In this document: positions 45,489 to 57,900 of the stretch, in pieces | Numbering within the stretch: the stretch's first letter is position 1 | Layout: every line of letters starts with the position of its first letter | DNA from: Akanthomyces muscarius | Lineage: Eukaryota > Ascomycota > Sordariomycetes > Hypocreales > Cordycipitaceae | Length of the DNA: 64,000 nt | Assembly: GCF_028009165.1 (NCBI RefSeq) | Contig: NC_079242.1 | Coordinates: 3,038,001-3,102,000 of the forward strand | Direction: 5' to 3' | Program-made: the position numbers and the translations under genes | The notes under the pieces: model-generated | Databases searched by the model: none | Told to the model about the DNA's origin: nothing | The model's input: only the letters and a program-made list of their open reading frames with translations

Positions 45489-45843
45489 CATTGCCAGTGC
45501 TTCCTTTGGAGATCCGATATCTACATATATAAACAACTAAATCAAGACTTGACAGACACGGCTATCCGGCCTCGCCTCATCCGTAAAATACAAGAAAGGA
45601 GACTAGAAAGGCCGTGATAAACGTTTACAAATTGAATACAGGGTACGGTCGCGACGACCCGAAATGACGTGATCGGAGCTGTTGCGCGCCCCACAGCCGG
45701 AAGTCGGCGCTGCGTCCAAACATCCGCCATGTAGCTCGAAGCTTAGAAATCCCGTATCTACATATTTGGCTGCGACTTGGATCTTTGCAGCCTCACATCA
45801 ATTGGGGGCCCAGATCCAGTCTACCACATAAAACGCGGGCGCC
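45489..45843. other. Intergenic region before cysteine synthase
   Basis: 355 bp, no gene; 3' flank of the RING gene and cysteine synthase promoter. Confidence 0.55.
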
Positions 45844-47055
45844 ATGTTCCGAATTACCGCCAGACGCTTCGCTGCCGCCGCCGTCGCGGCGGCCGAGCCC
45901 TCGGCACATACCCTCAAGGTCTCGCAGGCCCAAGGCGTGGCCCACGGCCTCACTGCTGGTAAGTAGTGTCCAAGAAGCGGTTTCTGTTTCGAGCCAAGGG
46001 CGGCATCTGCAAGCCGAGGACCTAGAATCCATCTCTCTAACGTAACGTGCACTACAGCCATTGGCAACACCCCCCTCATCCGCCTGAACCGCCTCTCCGA
46101 AGAAACGGGCTGCGACATCCTGGGCAAGGCCGAGTTCATGAACCCGGGCGGCTCGATCAAGGACCGCGCGGCGCTGTACGTGGTCAAGGACGCCGAGGAG
46201 CGCGGTCTCCTCCGCGCGGGCGGCACCGTCGTCGAGGGCACGGCCGGCAACACGGGCATCGGGCTGGCGCACGTGTGCCGCTCGCGCGGCTACAAGCTCG
46301 TCATCTACATGCCCAACACGCAGTCGCAGGGCAAGATTGACCTGCTGCGGCTGCTGGGCGCCGAGGTGTACCCGGTGCCGGCCGTCGCGTTCGACAACCC
46401 GGACAACTACAACCACCAGGCCGCGCGCCACGCCGAGCGCCTCGACAACGCCGTCTGGACCAACCAGTTTGACAACACGGCCAACCGCCGCGCGCACATT
46501 GAGACGACGGGGCCCGAGATCTGGGCGCAGACAGAGGGGGCGGTCGACGCCTTCACCTGCGCCACCGGCACCGGCGGCACGCTCGCCGGCACGACGCGCT
46601 TCCTCAAGGACGTGTCGGGCGGCCGCGTCAAGAGCTTCCTGGCGGACCCCCCGGGCAGCGTGCTGCACTCGTACATCTCGTCGGGCGGCAAGCTGACCGA
46701 GCGCGCCGGGTCGAGCATCACAGAGGGCATCGGCCAGGGCCGCGTCACCGACAACCTGCAGCCCGACATTGGCCTCGTCGACGGCTCCATGACCATCTCG
46801 GACGAGAAGAGCATCGAGATGGTGTACCGCTGCCTCGACGAGGAAGGCTTGTACCTGGGCGCCAGCTCGGCGCTCAACGTCGTGGCCGCCAAGGAGGTGG
46901 CCGAGAAGCTGGGCAAGGGCCACAAGGTCGTCACGGTCCTCTGCGACGGCGCCTACCGATATGCCGACAGGCTCTTCTCCCGCCAGTGGCTGACGGATAA
47001 GAAGCTGCTTGGCGCCATTCCCAAGCATCTGGAAAAGTACATTGTTCTTCCGTAG
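45844..47055 (+). CDS. Cysteine synthase (O-acetylserine sulfhydrylase-like), probably mitochondrial
   Basis: PLP enzyme that replaces the acetyl group of O-acetylserine with sulfide to form cysteine. Exons 45844-45958 and 46058-47055 (99-nt intron) give 370 aa. The first ~20 residues ([20 protein letters not shown]) look like a mitochondrial presequence. The fold type II signature is intact: [14 protein letters not shown], the PLP lysine Lys73 in [11 protein letters not shown], the substrate loop [12 protein letters not shown], and the phosphate-binding [10 protein letters not shown]. The C-terminus is [13 protein letters not shown] followed by a basic tail. SIKDR and TAGNTG differ slightly from bacterial SVKDR and TSGNTG but are common in fungal enzymes. 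An alternative is a Mcy1-type paralogue with another beta-replacement activity. Confidence 0.9.
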
Positions 47056-47187
47056 AGACAAACAAAATCATACAAACAAAGATTTAAAAAAAAGTGTAAT
47101 TTATACAAAGCCTTTGCGTTTTAATACATTGTACAATGTGGTTCTATATTACAGTTTTCAACGTGTTTTGCCTTTTTGGTTTCGCAA

Positions 47188-48436
47188 TCAAAGGTCCGCT
47201 GTTGCGGCAGTCTTTGCTGGTTTCGACGGAACGGCAGGCCACGACGGCGCGGCGCCCGTAATCTCCTCATATGACTCGGCCCAGCGCCCATCGCGACGCT
47301 TGTCGTTTGTGGCATATATCGTGAGATGCTCTGACAGAGCAGTCTCCACGGCGCCAAGCGCCTGAGCCTCTGCCGGGGCCAGCTCGCGCGCCAGGGAGAT
47401 AGCCTTGATGTTCTGAGTGACGATGCTCACGAAGCTGGCCCCGTTCAGATTCTTGTGGTCCTCCACAGCCCCGGGATTCAGAACCGCAAACTCGGCGAGG
47501 CTGTCGAGGTTCTTGAGGTCTGCGTCCCTCCATAGCGTCTTGAGAAGCTCAACCTCGTCCTTGAGTAGGGTCAGCTCAGCAGCTGCGTCCTGTCCTGCGG
47601 CCTTCTTCGCAGAAACCACCGAGGCGCGCGTGAACAAGACGAGGCCTCGCGCCAGCCGCGATGCGTGGACCTTGGTGTCTGCGGCCGCGTCTCTGTGCGT
47701 CGCCTGCTCCGGGTGGTGCAGCAGGTCGAGGGCAACCTCCATCCATTTGACAACTTGTACGGTGGCAGCTTGGTTGCCGCTGATAATCTTGTTGTTGATG
47801 GCGGCCAAGAGTCGTACGACCATTTCGTGTGTTTGAAGCTTCAGCCCAGTCTTCTCTGCTTGCTTTGCGCACTCAATCACGGCGTATATGTTGCCCGTCT
47901 CCTCGGCGCGGCGGACAATCTTTCCCCAGTGCTGATTGCGGAGCTTCACGCCGGCCTTTTTATATCCTGCGAGGAGAGTGCCCAGGTTGGCCCAATCCTC
48001 TGACGTCTCCATCAGGTTCATGGCCTGATTGAAGCTCTTTTTCGAGTTTGGGATATCCTTGCTGCGATCGATCGGGGAAAATCTGTGCTCGATGCCGTCA
48101 ACCTCGATGATGATGGGGTTCGACTGCATGTGGGTTCGCATTTTGGGGTTGAAGACAATCTTTCGCTGCTTCTGAGGTAAGTAGGCTGGGAAGATGGTCT
48201 TTTCTTGAATCGTCTTCAAGACTTGGTTCAATTCGGCGTTCTCAGTTTCGACAAAAGTCGCTCGCACTCCTGCAGCTCCTGATTAGCTTGGAAGCCCCTA
48301 GCCTAGCGACAGCCAAGGTCTTACCACGAGACGCCGTTGTGCTGAATTGCCTGGCGCATGAAGCGCCTTGTCTGGCCGAAGGTCCATTGGCTTGGCCCAA
48401 AAGCTTGAGGGCCGATGCTAGCGACCGGTTGGACAT
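47188..48436 (-). CDS. Conserved hypothetical protein with mitochondrial presequence
   Basis: Not recognised at family level. Minus-strand exons 48436-48325 and 48269-47188 (55-nt intron) give 397 aa. The N-terminus (MSNRSLASALKLLGQANG, then CARQFSTTASRG) is Ser/Arg/Ala rich and ends in a typical FSTTASR cleavage-like sequence, so mitochondrial import is likely. The rest is predicted soluble and helical, with a central block (about residues 130-230) of paired helices such as WGKIVRRAEETGNIYAVIECA that recalls PPR/TPR-like repeats. A mitochondrial RNA- or ribosome-related role is therefore possible but unproven. It is divergent from the mitochondrial ribosomal protein gene with only 218 bp between the start codons. 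It is convergent with the cysteine synthase gene. Confidence 0.8.
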
Positions 48437-48654
48437 CTTGTCGTGGTTAGAAGTTGCACTCGTCAGTTCAAAAAAAATTGGTGTTCTCAAAGTCGCGAGA
48501 CCAATTCGAGGGTGGGTCGGAGAAAAGCGCGGACCGGGCCAATCACAGGGTGCGACTGGGACTAGGCTTTGCTATCCTTTTGGCCTTCAAAGTTTTGGAG
48601 ACTCGCATCATTTTCCGCTTCAGTTCCAGCAATACACTCCGCAATTCAGCGACA
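48437..48654. promoter_or_regulatory. 218-bp bidirectional promoter
   Basis: Lies between the start codons of two divergent genes for predicted mitochondrial proteins. It must hold both promoters and leaders. No TATA box is obvious, consistent with a housekeeping bidirectional promoter. Confidence 0.6.
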
Positions 48655-49394
48655 ATGAATTTTGCCGCTGTTGGGCGTCCATTGGGATGCCTCAAGACCG
48701 CATTGAGGCAAGCGAGGCAACAGCGGGCATGGCAGAGGTCGCTTGCAACAGCCGCTGCTCCCGAGGCCCCTAACGTCTCTAAGCCCATACTCACAGCCCG
48801 ACAGCGTATGTTATGCTCTTGAGCATGCTTCTTAGCTGCTTCTTAGCTGCTTCTTGGCCTACTAACGGCACTCTAGGCTCGCGCGAAGAGAGACTTGCTC
48901 GATTCCAAGTGTACCCCGAGGTGCCGACCGTTCGAACCGACTTCAAGGACCCCATGCCGGTGCTGCGCCAGGCGCAAATCACAATGCTCGATCCCACCGG
49001 AGCGAGAACTCGACTATTCGCCAAAGACCAGGCTGACGCTGCGAAGCCGGGCGATGTGCTAATGGTCAGCACCAAAAATGGAGAGCCTTTCTCGGGTTAC
49101 CTGATCGAAATCCGTCGACGTGGTGCGGACACAGCCATTCTGCTGCGCGGCCAGATGATGAAGACGAGCGTTGAGTCGTGGTTCAAAGTCTACAGCCCTA
49201 CGGTTACAGCCATCAACATTATCTGGAGACGGCCGAAGAGAGCCAGGAGAGCCAGGCTCACGTACATGCGCAAGCCAGAGCACGACAAGGGCAGCGTTGA
49301 CCACTTGGTAGCGGCATGGAAGAAGGAGCGCTCTACTCTGCGCTCCAAGTCTGGATCTGGCGGTGTTAGACAGCAAAAGGCCAGGGGCAAATAA
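48655..49394 (+). CDS. Mitochondrial large-subunit ribosomal protein bL19m
   Basis: Structural protein of the mitoribosome large subunit, 222 aa. Exons are 48655-48805 and 48877-49394 (71-nt intron containing a short tandem repeat). The N-terminal ~40 residues (Arg/Gln/Ala rich, RQARQQRAWQRSLATAAA) form the presequence. The L19 core contains PMPVLRQAQITMLDPTGAR, KPGDVLMVSTKNGEPFSGYL, an IEIRRRGADTAILLRGQM strand pair, and VESWFKVYSPTVTAINII. The last 60 residues are a basic extension (RRPKRARRARLTYMRKPEH), as expected of fungal Img1-like proteins. It is expressed divergently from the neighbouring presumed mitochondrial gene. Confidence 0.92.
48827..48859 (+). repeat. 11-bp tandem repeat inside the bL19m intron
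   Basis: Three copies of GCTTCTTAGCT (third copy imperfect), located between donor 48806 and acceptor 48876, preceded by a 6-bp-arm hairpin ATGCTC..GAGCAT at 48813-48826. The branch site CTAAC follows at about 48861-48865. Confidence 0.8.
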
Positions 49395-50373
49395 GGAATC
49401 GCCCTGGCAAGGCCAGGGGAGGAGGAGCGTAAGAGTCTGGGGACGGCCAAGGCAGTGTATCATGTACCAATATACCATCACATTCTGTACACCTTACTTC
49501 CATTGCAGGGAAATGTTTGCGTGAAGCATGAAACCAGCAGAGATGTCACAATTATGTGCGATTCACACGAGAAACTACATCGAACTTGTGAAGCTGAGAT
49601 AGCGTATCTTGTTCTAACTAGACGTACGATTGGCATTGCTCCTCCAGCCCCGAAACGGAGGTTCACCTGCCGTGCTATCAAAACCAACACTGAAATACAC
49701 CAGAACTGTATCGACCACTTTGAAACATCAAAATGCACCGGCTCTGCTGCCGAGAGTAGAGTTGTTGACTTGCGTAGCGTCCTTGATAGGCCACAGCTTG
49801 GACACTGTCCGTCTCCACTACCAGCACCTTCAATGCGCTGCGCCGTAGCGCTACCAGATGGCAGCACCACGCTAGGAACCGCCTAGCGACAGGCCCAAAA
49901 ACCGGGCACAGCACCGGTGGCAGCCCGGCAACCTGCACTTTGTTGAACTGCCCCAGTGAACTTTGTTTACTCAGGCCGCTGTCCGCCAGGCACAAGCTCT
50001 CAAAGGGTCACCTACCGCACGACGCCAACATTTGTCCAACGTCACCATCAACGAACGCGACGTCTCTACGAGGTTCCGGCAATAATCTTTCCCCGACGAA
50101 CAGGCTACCGCCGGGCTATCTTCGACCGTTCGCGGAACACAAGCCAGTTATCCTGCAGCTGCCCGTTCCCACCCAAGCTCACCACCACCCCCACCTTGTT
50201 GCAAAGCTGCTCTACACCGACATACTGTCAGCGCATGCTGTATGCCCGAAGCCGGCCCAGCCGCTGTCCTGACTCCTATACGAGCATTGTGTAATGCTAA
50301 GCTATTGCTTGATCACCACCAAACGGGCGACTGAGTAACGGTGACGGCTGGCGTCGAGCCACAGCAAATAGCG
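49395..50373. other. Intergenic region bL19m / alpha-actinin
   Basis: 979 bp with no supported gene; frames of up to 143 codons are present on both strands but lack any family signal. It contains the alpha-actinin promoter. Confidence 0.5.
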
Positions 50374-52512
50374 ATGACGTTTGCCGATCAACAAAGATGG
50401 ATCACGGTCCAGCAAAAGACATTCACAAAATGGTACAGGATGATTCGAAAGATTGAGTGGTCAAGTTTCTAACCCGTGCGCAATATAGGCTGAATGCGAA
50501 GCTGATACAACGAGACTTGGAGATTAAAGATATCGTGGAGGACATGGGGGACGGAGTATGTCTGCCATTTATCTCGCTTCTGGCTCTACCACTGACGAAT
50601 ATCCAATAGGTTCTACTTATCCATTTGCTAGAATGTCTTTCAGGAGAGTCTCTCGGCCGTTATGCCTCGAAACCGAAACTGCGAGTACAAAAATTCGAAA
50701 ATGCGAACCTGGCCCTCGATTTTATTCGAGCCCGCGGAGTTCAGATGACGAATATTGGCGCCGAAGATATTGTCGACGGCAACCGCAAAATTGTACTTGG
50801 TCTAATATGGACCTTGATTCTCCGTTTCACCATTAGCGATATCAATACGGAGGGCATGTCAGCCAAAGAAGGTTTGCTGCTTTGGTGCCAACGCAAGACG
50901 GCATGCTACGACGAAGTTGAGGTCCGTGACTTCAGTGCCAGTTGGAACGACGGTCTTGCTTTTTGCGCCCTACTCGACATTCACAGACCTGATCTCATCG
51001 ACTTCGATTCGCTCGACAAGTCGGATCACAAGGGGAACATGCAGCTCGCGTTTGATTTGGCGGCAGAAGAGATTGGTATCCCTAAGCTGCTGGACGTTGA
51101 AGATGTGGCAGATGTTGCCAAACCCGACGAAAGAAGTTTGATGACATATATTGCCTACTGGTTCCATGCCTTTTCTCAAATGGAAAAGGTTGAAAATGCT
51201 GGTCGACGAGTAGAGAAATTTGTCAACAGCATGCAGGGGGTCTGGGAGATGCAGAGCACCTATGAGAAGCGCATGGCTGAGCTTCTGAAGAATATCAACA
51301 CTCAAAGGGACGATTGGACGCAATCGACGTTTGAAGGCACATACGCCGACGCAAAGGCACAGGCAGCCGAATTTTCCAAGTACAAGCGCGGCCAGAAGCG
51401 TGACTGGGTAGCAGAGAAGAGTGATTTGGCGACTCTGCTTGGAAATATCAAAACCAAGTTGGGAACATACCGCCTTCGACCATATGAGCCGCCTTCCAAT
51501 CTGAGCCTAACCAGACTCGAGGATGATTGGACCAGTTTGACTCAGAAGGAGATGGGTCGTGCACAGTTGATCAATGAGACCATCAGAGAGTAAGTCGCGT
51601 ATAACTTGGTACAGAGCATATATGCTGACTGGCGACAGCATCAAAAACGCCCTCCGCAAGTCTTTTGCTGACAAGGCGAATGATTTCGCCATGGCGCTCA
51701 AGACTATGCAGATGGCCATCTCAGGCCTCGATGGCGATCTAGAGGACCAACTACATCACGTCAGAAAGCTAAGCAGTAACTTGGCGCCTCTCGACAGATA
51801 TCTCGAAACCATTCTGGATGTAGAGACACAATGCATCGAGGCCAACATTGAAGAAAACGACTTTACTACTTATACATACGACGAACTTGCCTACGAACTG
51901 ACCTTGGTCAAATCGTCAGTGCAGAAGAAGCTCGCATTTTTGGAAAATCAGATGGTTGCGCGAAATATGACAAACCTGACGCCTATTCAGCTGGAGGAAT
52001 TTGAAAGCGTATTCCGCCATTTCGATCGCGACGATTCCAATGCGCTCCAAGAGTTAGAATTCAGCGCTGCCCTAGCGTCCTTGGGTCTGGTATTCTCCGA
52101 GGACGAAATGCATGACTACTTCTTGGAGACTTCCGGTGGCAGAGACGAGGTAACCTTCGAGCAGTTCATTCGTTTCATGGTCGACGTAACGGAAGATCAA
52201 AACACTGCTGAGCAGGTGTTCCAGTCGTTCCGCGAAGTGGCAGACGGCAAGCCCTATGTTACGGAGATGGACCTCCGGCACAGTCTTGTTCCAGATGAGG
52301 TCATTGAGCAGCTCAGCGGCATCATGCCGGAGCATACAGGACCAGACATGTCTGCTGACCGAGGCATGCCGCAATACGACTATATTTCTTTCATGGAGAA
52401 GATGCTCAACAACCCAAAAGAGAGTGACCAGGTTCCTAGCGGTGTCCTGCAGGACAGGACAAATGTGGGAGACGCTAGCCCTCGCAAGGGCGACAAGAAG
52501 AACGGCTGGTAG
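50374..52512 (+). CDS. Alpha-actinin
   Basis: Actin-crosslinking cytoskeletal protein, needed for contractile ring assembly in fungi. Exons 50374-50432, 50489-50555, 50610-51589 and 51639-52512 (introns 56, 54 and 49 nt) give 659 aa. The first two short exons encode WITVQQKTFTKWLNAKL and IQRDLEIKDIVEDMGDG, the start of CH1, which exon 3 completes (VLLIHLLECLSGESLGRY, KFENANLALDFI). CH2 follows (LLLWCQRKTACYDEVEVRDF, WNDGLAFCALLDIHRPDLID). Residues ~235-480 are coiled spectrin-type helices, shorter than the four repeats of animal alpha-actinin, as known for fungi. The C-terminal EF-hand module starts near residue 490; its loop DRDDSNALQELE retains Ca-binding acidic positions. Confidence 0.95.
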
Positions 52513-53121
52513 AAATGCTGGCTGTGAACTTTTACCGGCGGTTGTTTTGGGGCAGTTGGCATTGTACATTCTCATTATCGTTATCGGACGGATATTGTTA
52601 TGCGCATTACCGGTGTTGTGTTGGCGAGGAAAGAATTGCATTTGCATGCTTATATATATTATATTTTACAATTTAGTAATTAGCCGAATCGCTGGGGTTA
52701 TCTTGATTTGTTCAGATCGATTCCTTTACGTGATGAAATCACTGGCGTGGATCTGTGTAGTGGGTATGATGCGGTACGATTACCGGCTACCGGTGATGGT
52801 GACTTGCATGAGCTATGACGTACTATTTCTGGTCGTAAAAATAGACTATATGCCACATCTTTCTCGACATGCAAGCGTGTAGGTATCTGACTTGCCTCAG
52901 AGGAATTCCACAGCTCGACAGCCCGGCGGTTGCAAGTTTTGAAGGGCCGGGTTCGGAGCTCAGCAGACCCGCCCGTGCGAAACTTGTCCGGCGAGAAGGC
53001 CGACCCGCTGTAAACTCAGCGACATTTCTCGTCGTCAACGCAGACATTCGGCAGCTCGACGTGCTTCTGTGCGCTGCCGCAACTCGTACTGGGACCTAAT
53101 TGACATATCGACAGTCTCAGG
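52513..53121. other. Intergenic region alpha-actinin / D-2HGDH
   Basis: 609 bp; no gene recognised. It holds the alpha-actinin 3' flank (AT-rich) and the promoter of the downstream dehydrogenase. Confidence 0.55.
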
Positions 53122-54933
53122 ATGGTCTCTCGCGCGCGATTCATCCGGGCGCTTCAGCAGCAGAGCCGTCCGCGCGCCGCGGTCGGTGCTGCGCTGCCCA
53201 GGGCTACCACCGTCCCTGCAACGGCCGCTCGCTGCTTTGCCACATCGCACCCCAGGCTGATTGCGCCCTCGCCTGTCCACAGGGTCGCTAAACTGACGTC
53301 AGAAACCTACCCCGAGATCAAGCGCGACGACAAGTTTGCTCAATTGACCGAGGAGCACGTCGCATATTTCCGCGAGCTTCTGGGCGGCGAGTCGGCGATT
53401 ATCGATGGAGTGAGCAAGGACGCCGAAGACGACATGCTCATGTTCAACGAGGACTGGATGCACAAATATCGCGGACAGGCGCGGCTCGTCGTCAAGCCCA
53501 AGTCGACCGAAGAAGTCAGCAGGATTCTCAAGTACTGCAACGACAACATGCTGGCCGTCGTGCCCCAGGGCGGAAACACGGGTCTGGTCGGTGGCTCGGT
53601 ACCTGTCTTTGACGAAGTCGTGATTAGCATGGCGCGCATGAATGAGATTGAATCTTTTGACGAAGTCAGCGGCTCCTTGGTGCTCGGCGCCGGCTGCGTG
53701 CTGGAAGTTGCGGACCAGTATCTCGCAGAGCGCGGCTACATCTTCCCCTTGGACCTCGGCGCCAAGGGGTCCTGCCATGTCGGCGGCAACGTCGCTACAA
53801 ATGCCGGTGGCTTGCGTCTGCTTCGCTACGGCAGCCTGCACGGCAGTGTCCTCGGCATGGAGGCCGTACTTCCTGACGGAACCATCATGAACGATCTGTG
53901 CACCCTGCGCAAGAACAATACTGGCTACGACCTGAAGCAGCTCTTCATCGGTGCTGAGGGCACAATCGGCATCATCACCAAGCTGTGCATTCAGTGCCCT
54001 CAGCGATCGCCTGCTGTCAACGTGGCCTTTTTGGGTCTAGAGTCTTACGAGAAGGCGCAGCAGGCCTTTCGCGAGGCCAAGGGCCAGCTCTCGGAGATTC
54101 TTTCGGCATTTGAGCTGATGGATGGACTTAGCCAGGAGTTGGTGCACCGTGCCAAGGGGGAGACGATGCCGCTCGACGGTACTTTTCCTTTCTACTGTCT
54201 CATTGAGACCAGCGGATCAAACAGCGAACACGACTATGAGAAGCTGGAGAAGTTTCTCGAAGACGTCATGGGCAACGAGGTAGTGGCCGATGGCGTGGTG
54301 GCCCAGGATGCGACGCAGATCAAGTCGCTGTGGGCGTGGCGGGAGAGCGTGCCTGAAGTCAGCGCTCACTGGGGCGGTGTCTACAAGTACGATGTGTCAA
54401 TCCCGCTTGCCGACATGTACAGCATCGTGCCCGACGTGAATGGCCGTCTGGAAGAGGCCGGGCTGCTAGGCGAGTCTGACGAGTACCCTGTCCTTGGCTG
54501 CGTCGGCTACGGTCACATGGGCGACTCCAACTTGCACCTCAACGTCGTGGTCCGACGGTATGACAAGGCTGTGGAAAAGGTTCTGGAGCCGTACGTGTAC
54601 GAGTGGATCGAGAAGCGAAAGGGCAGCATCAGTGCGGAGCATGGCCTGGGATTGGCCAAGAAGAACTATATTCAGTACTCGCGGAACGACACGATGATTG
54701 GCCTGATGAAGCAAATTAAGCAATTATACGACCCGGTAAGCAGGCAACTTGACTTTGCCCCCCCTTCCGCCTCCTCCCCTTGTTCGTGTTTCATCAGCCC
54801 TACACGCTTGTGCCGAGATGCAGTAACCCCTGATATGCAAGCCTCGTTGGAAGGAATTGGCGAGAAGGAAGAAAAGCTAACAACTGCTGTTTTCGTCTAG
54901 AACGGCATCATGAACCCGTACAAGTATTTGTAA
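53122..54933 (+). CDS. Mitochondrial FAD-linked D-2-hydroxyglutarate / D-lactate dehydrogenase
   Basis: Flavoprotein oxidising D-2-hydroxyglutarate or D-lactate to the 2-oxo acid, Dld2-like. Exons 53122-54735 and 54901-54933 (165-nt intron) give 548 aa; the last exon encodes only NGIMNPYKYL, the standard family C-terminus. The N-terminal ~50 residues are Arg/Ala rich with CFATSHPR, a mitochondrial presequence. FAD-binding PCMH domain: VVPQGGNTGLVGGSVPVFDE and GAKGSCHVGGNVATNAGGLR. FAD-oxidase C-terminal domain: ASATV-region equivalent VGYGHMGDSNLHLNVVV with the metal/substrate His, and ISAEHGLGLAKK. Length and motifs fit D-2HGDH more closely than cytochrome-linked D-lactate dehydrogenases, but substrate preference cannot be read from sequence. 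Confidence 0.93.
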
Positions 54934-57900
54934 AGTATAGTTGGAGAGGGTTAGGCGAGAAAAAGGCCCGAATTCCCCCGCATGCAGATAGGGTGATGAC
55001 ATAGAGAGGCGGCAAAAGAAGGTGGTCGTAAATTCCCGGCAGGGAATGAAAGACTCACCGAGGGCATGGATGCGCGCCCTTCGCGGAAGAGCCGGGGGGA
55101 CTTATTTAGTTGGGGGCTGAAAGGGAGGCGTGTAGTGGCGAGATAGTATATTTAGCTCGGCTAATAATGAAGCACAATCATCATCTTCCAAGACTTTTCT
55201 TACACCGGATGACAAAAGAGTCGCATCTGCAGATCGGGGTGACAAATCAGACACTGCAGCGGCATGCAGAGGAGAGCCCGTAGAGCTTACAGCGGTGAGA
55301 GGATTAGCTGTCACAAGATTAAAAAAAAGTGAAGGGAAAAAAAAGTCAGTTCTGTTTCCTTTATTCCTTTACTTGTATTTCTCACCCTTTCTGCTTTTAA
55401 ATCACAAGGCAGTGTGGCAACCCGCTGATGCCTCCTTACTGTCGATCACTTGGCAGCACGGCAAAAGAGTCACAGGCCGTGAGTGACAAGAGAGTCACAT
55501 CCAAAAGCCCAGGCAACAGGTTGACAGTGCGCACAAATGCGTGAGGGTGTAGTGCATGTGGCATAGGGCGGCGGCGTCGCATGTGGCATGGCTTTTTAGG
55601 CTGTCGTCTACGCCAAACTGTCATTTGCTGTGCGCAAGGGGGGCGTCGCGATGCTACACTTAATAATTAGTATGGACTACTGTAGGGACGGACAGCACCC
55701 AACTAACTTAGTGACGGCGGGCATCTCGGACCGTAGCCTCGACAAATCTGACAGGCATGTCGAATCTTGCTTTCCAGACCTTATTCCGGCAACGGGATCG
55801 GCAGACCGGTTATGCCGGTTTTTTATAGCTTGATTCCAAGTCGCATTCGCACACCGGACAGACGCAGGCCGCCATGCCTCATTCAGCATCATCAGCGTAG
55901 GCGATGGGAATAAGTACATGTCAGACTGTAAACAGTCGCTATTCCCGATTCTCAAGTCTCATGTGATGGTTTGGTTGAACGCTCAAGGTGTGTTGTTTCT
56001 GCTTCTCGTTACATCAGGCGTCCTGTGCTGCTGTCGTGATGGAAGTTGCACCACCATGAAGTGCATGCAGTACGGATACGGTCAGTGAAAATAGCAAGTA
56101 CCGCAATTGCACTGCCGGTATCCAGCGCTGTCTTTTCTCAAGCGAGCACCGCGGAACAGAAAGCACACGCAACTGCCTGTCGAACCAGCTAGTCATCGCG
56201 GAAACCTTGCCAACTGGCTCCAATGTTTGTCCCCGAGTCTGCCTCGTCGGTAACGCAAGGCTGCATCGGCTTGCTCAACTCACAGGGGAGAGAGAGTAAG
56301 GAAAAAAAAAACAGTATTATTGGGGATGATGGGGCACGCTAACTAGTGCGCACCGTGAGATTCATGGGCTCGGCAGCCATTCATCGCCTCTGATTGACGG
56401 GTGACCTGCAGGAAGGCTACCGCGCTAAGCCGGCATTCATTTTGGTGGCTTGGCCAATGGAAGGCGGCCATGTAGCCTTGCTCAGCGAGGCTTTCAGGGA
56501 AGCTGAAGCCCTCTCACGGGTCCTCACCCCATGGCCGCGTGAGCTTGGCCCTGTCACCGCCGTCATCATTGGCGAAGAGCAAAGACGACAAAGTATAGAA
56601 AAGGGGGCAACCGTACGACACGCATCTACTGAAACAAATTGCGGATAGTTTCACCCCCCGTTTAGAGAATAGTACGACGGAAAGAAAAAAAATGAAAGGA
56701 AATGAAATGAAACCTTCTGGCAGCACGGCAATTAGGAAGGCATCTGCGGGTGGTTGCCTTTTGTCACGGTCGGATGGTTCGCCCGCTTGTTAGCGTTCCC
56801 GACTTGTCACTCCCACCCGCTCGCACTCGCATCTTATTAATCTGACAGCGCAGAGAGAATTTATAATCTGCGTTTAGCAATCGTGATTTGTCAAGCAGTC
56901 CTTTTTCTTGCACAACTAAAAAAACAAAAACAAAATCAAGGCTTAGAGCAGCAGGACGCCTGCAGCCAGGCAGATACGACCGATCTGCGGACGGGCCATG
57001 CTGCTGCCCGGGTGGTCAAAGTCCCGCGGCCCCCAGCAGGCACGGTATCGATCCTGGAACCCGTCTGTGCCGGTTCTTGTCGGTGAGATCACTCAACTTT
57101 TGCTCGACAGGGTTTGGCTTTTCCAGGCGCGAACCGTAGACCCTTGGCGTGGCGTTTCTCGGAGAGAACAACAAAGCAGAGACAAACATGAATGGGCGGC
57201 GCAGCCAAGAATTATTATGTGAGGGACACGCGGCTGACAAAAATAAAAGAATCGCTGGCCAGAAGAGGTAGTTGGTCCGGGCGACCAGAGCAGCCCGCTC
57301 AGGGGGGATCCCTGGTAAGCCTCCCGCAAGTAGTTACGTCCAGTAGATCTAAGCGCAAACCCAGTGGCATGATTTTTTCGCACGCCAGGTTACGTGTACC
57401 CAGAGAATTACGGCATGAATATCAAGAGAAGCCAAGAAGAGTTTGGAGCCCGTAAAAGTCTGCGTGGTAGAGTTTGCCGTTCGCTTTCGTTTAGCATGGG
57501 AGACTATGATCCCGACGATCTGGATGCGCATCTGACTACGCGAAAAGACCACACACACACACTCACACACACACACGCTATGGTACGTTATAATATCCGA
57601 ACCAGATAATGATGCTGCAGGGATCACTTTTATGCAGGTCTCGTAAAACGTGACTGTAGCCTTTCCCCGGTATATAACTAGTAAACGAGCCGACAGAGCA
57701 GGCTGAGGGAACTGCAGCCTTGCCAACCTCGAGCTAAAAAAAAAAAAAGAAAAAAAGCGGCAGGTGAGGCTAGAGGAAGGGGAAAGAAAAATCAGTGAAA
57801 TGACTGCATCATTTACCGTGCCATTTCAAGGTACCGGTGTGAGAGAGGGGGCCTGTCGCCTTCCAGGCCTCTGATGAGTAACAGGGAGCCAAGGCATCGC

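Noticed and set aside
45793..47061. 422-codon minus-strand frame opposite cysteine synthase
   Set aside because: A GC-rich antisense shadow: low-complexity Ala/Val/Arg/Asp composition, while the plus strand encodes an intact enzyme.
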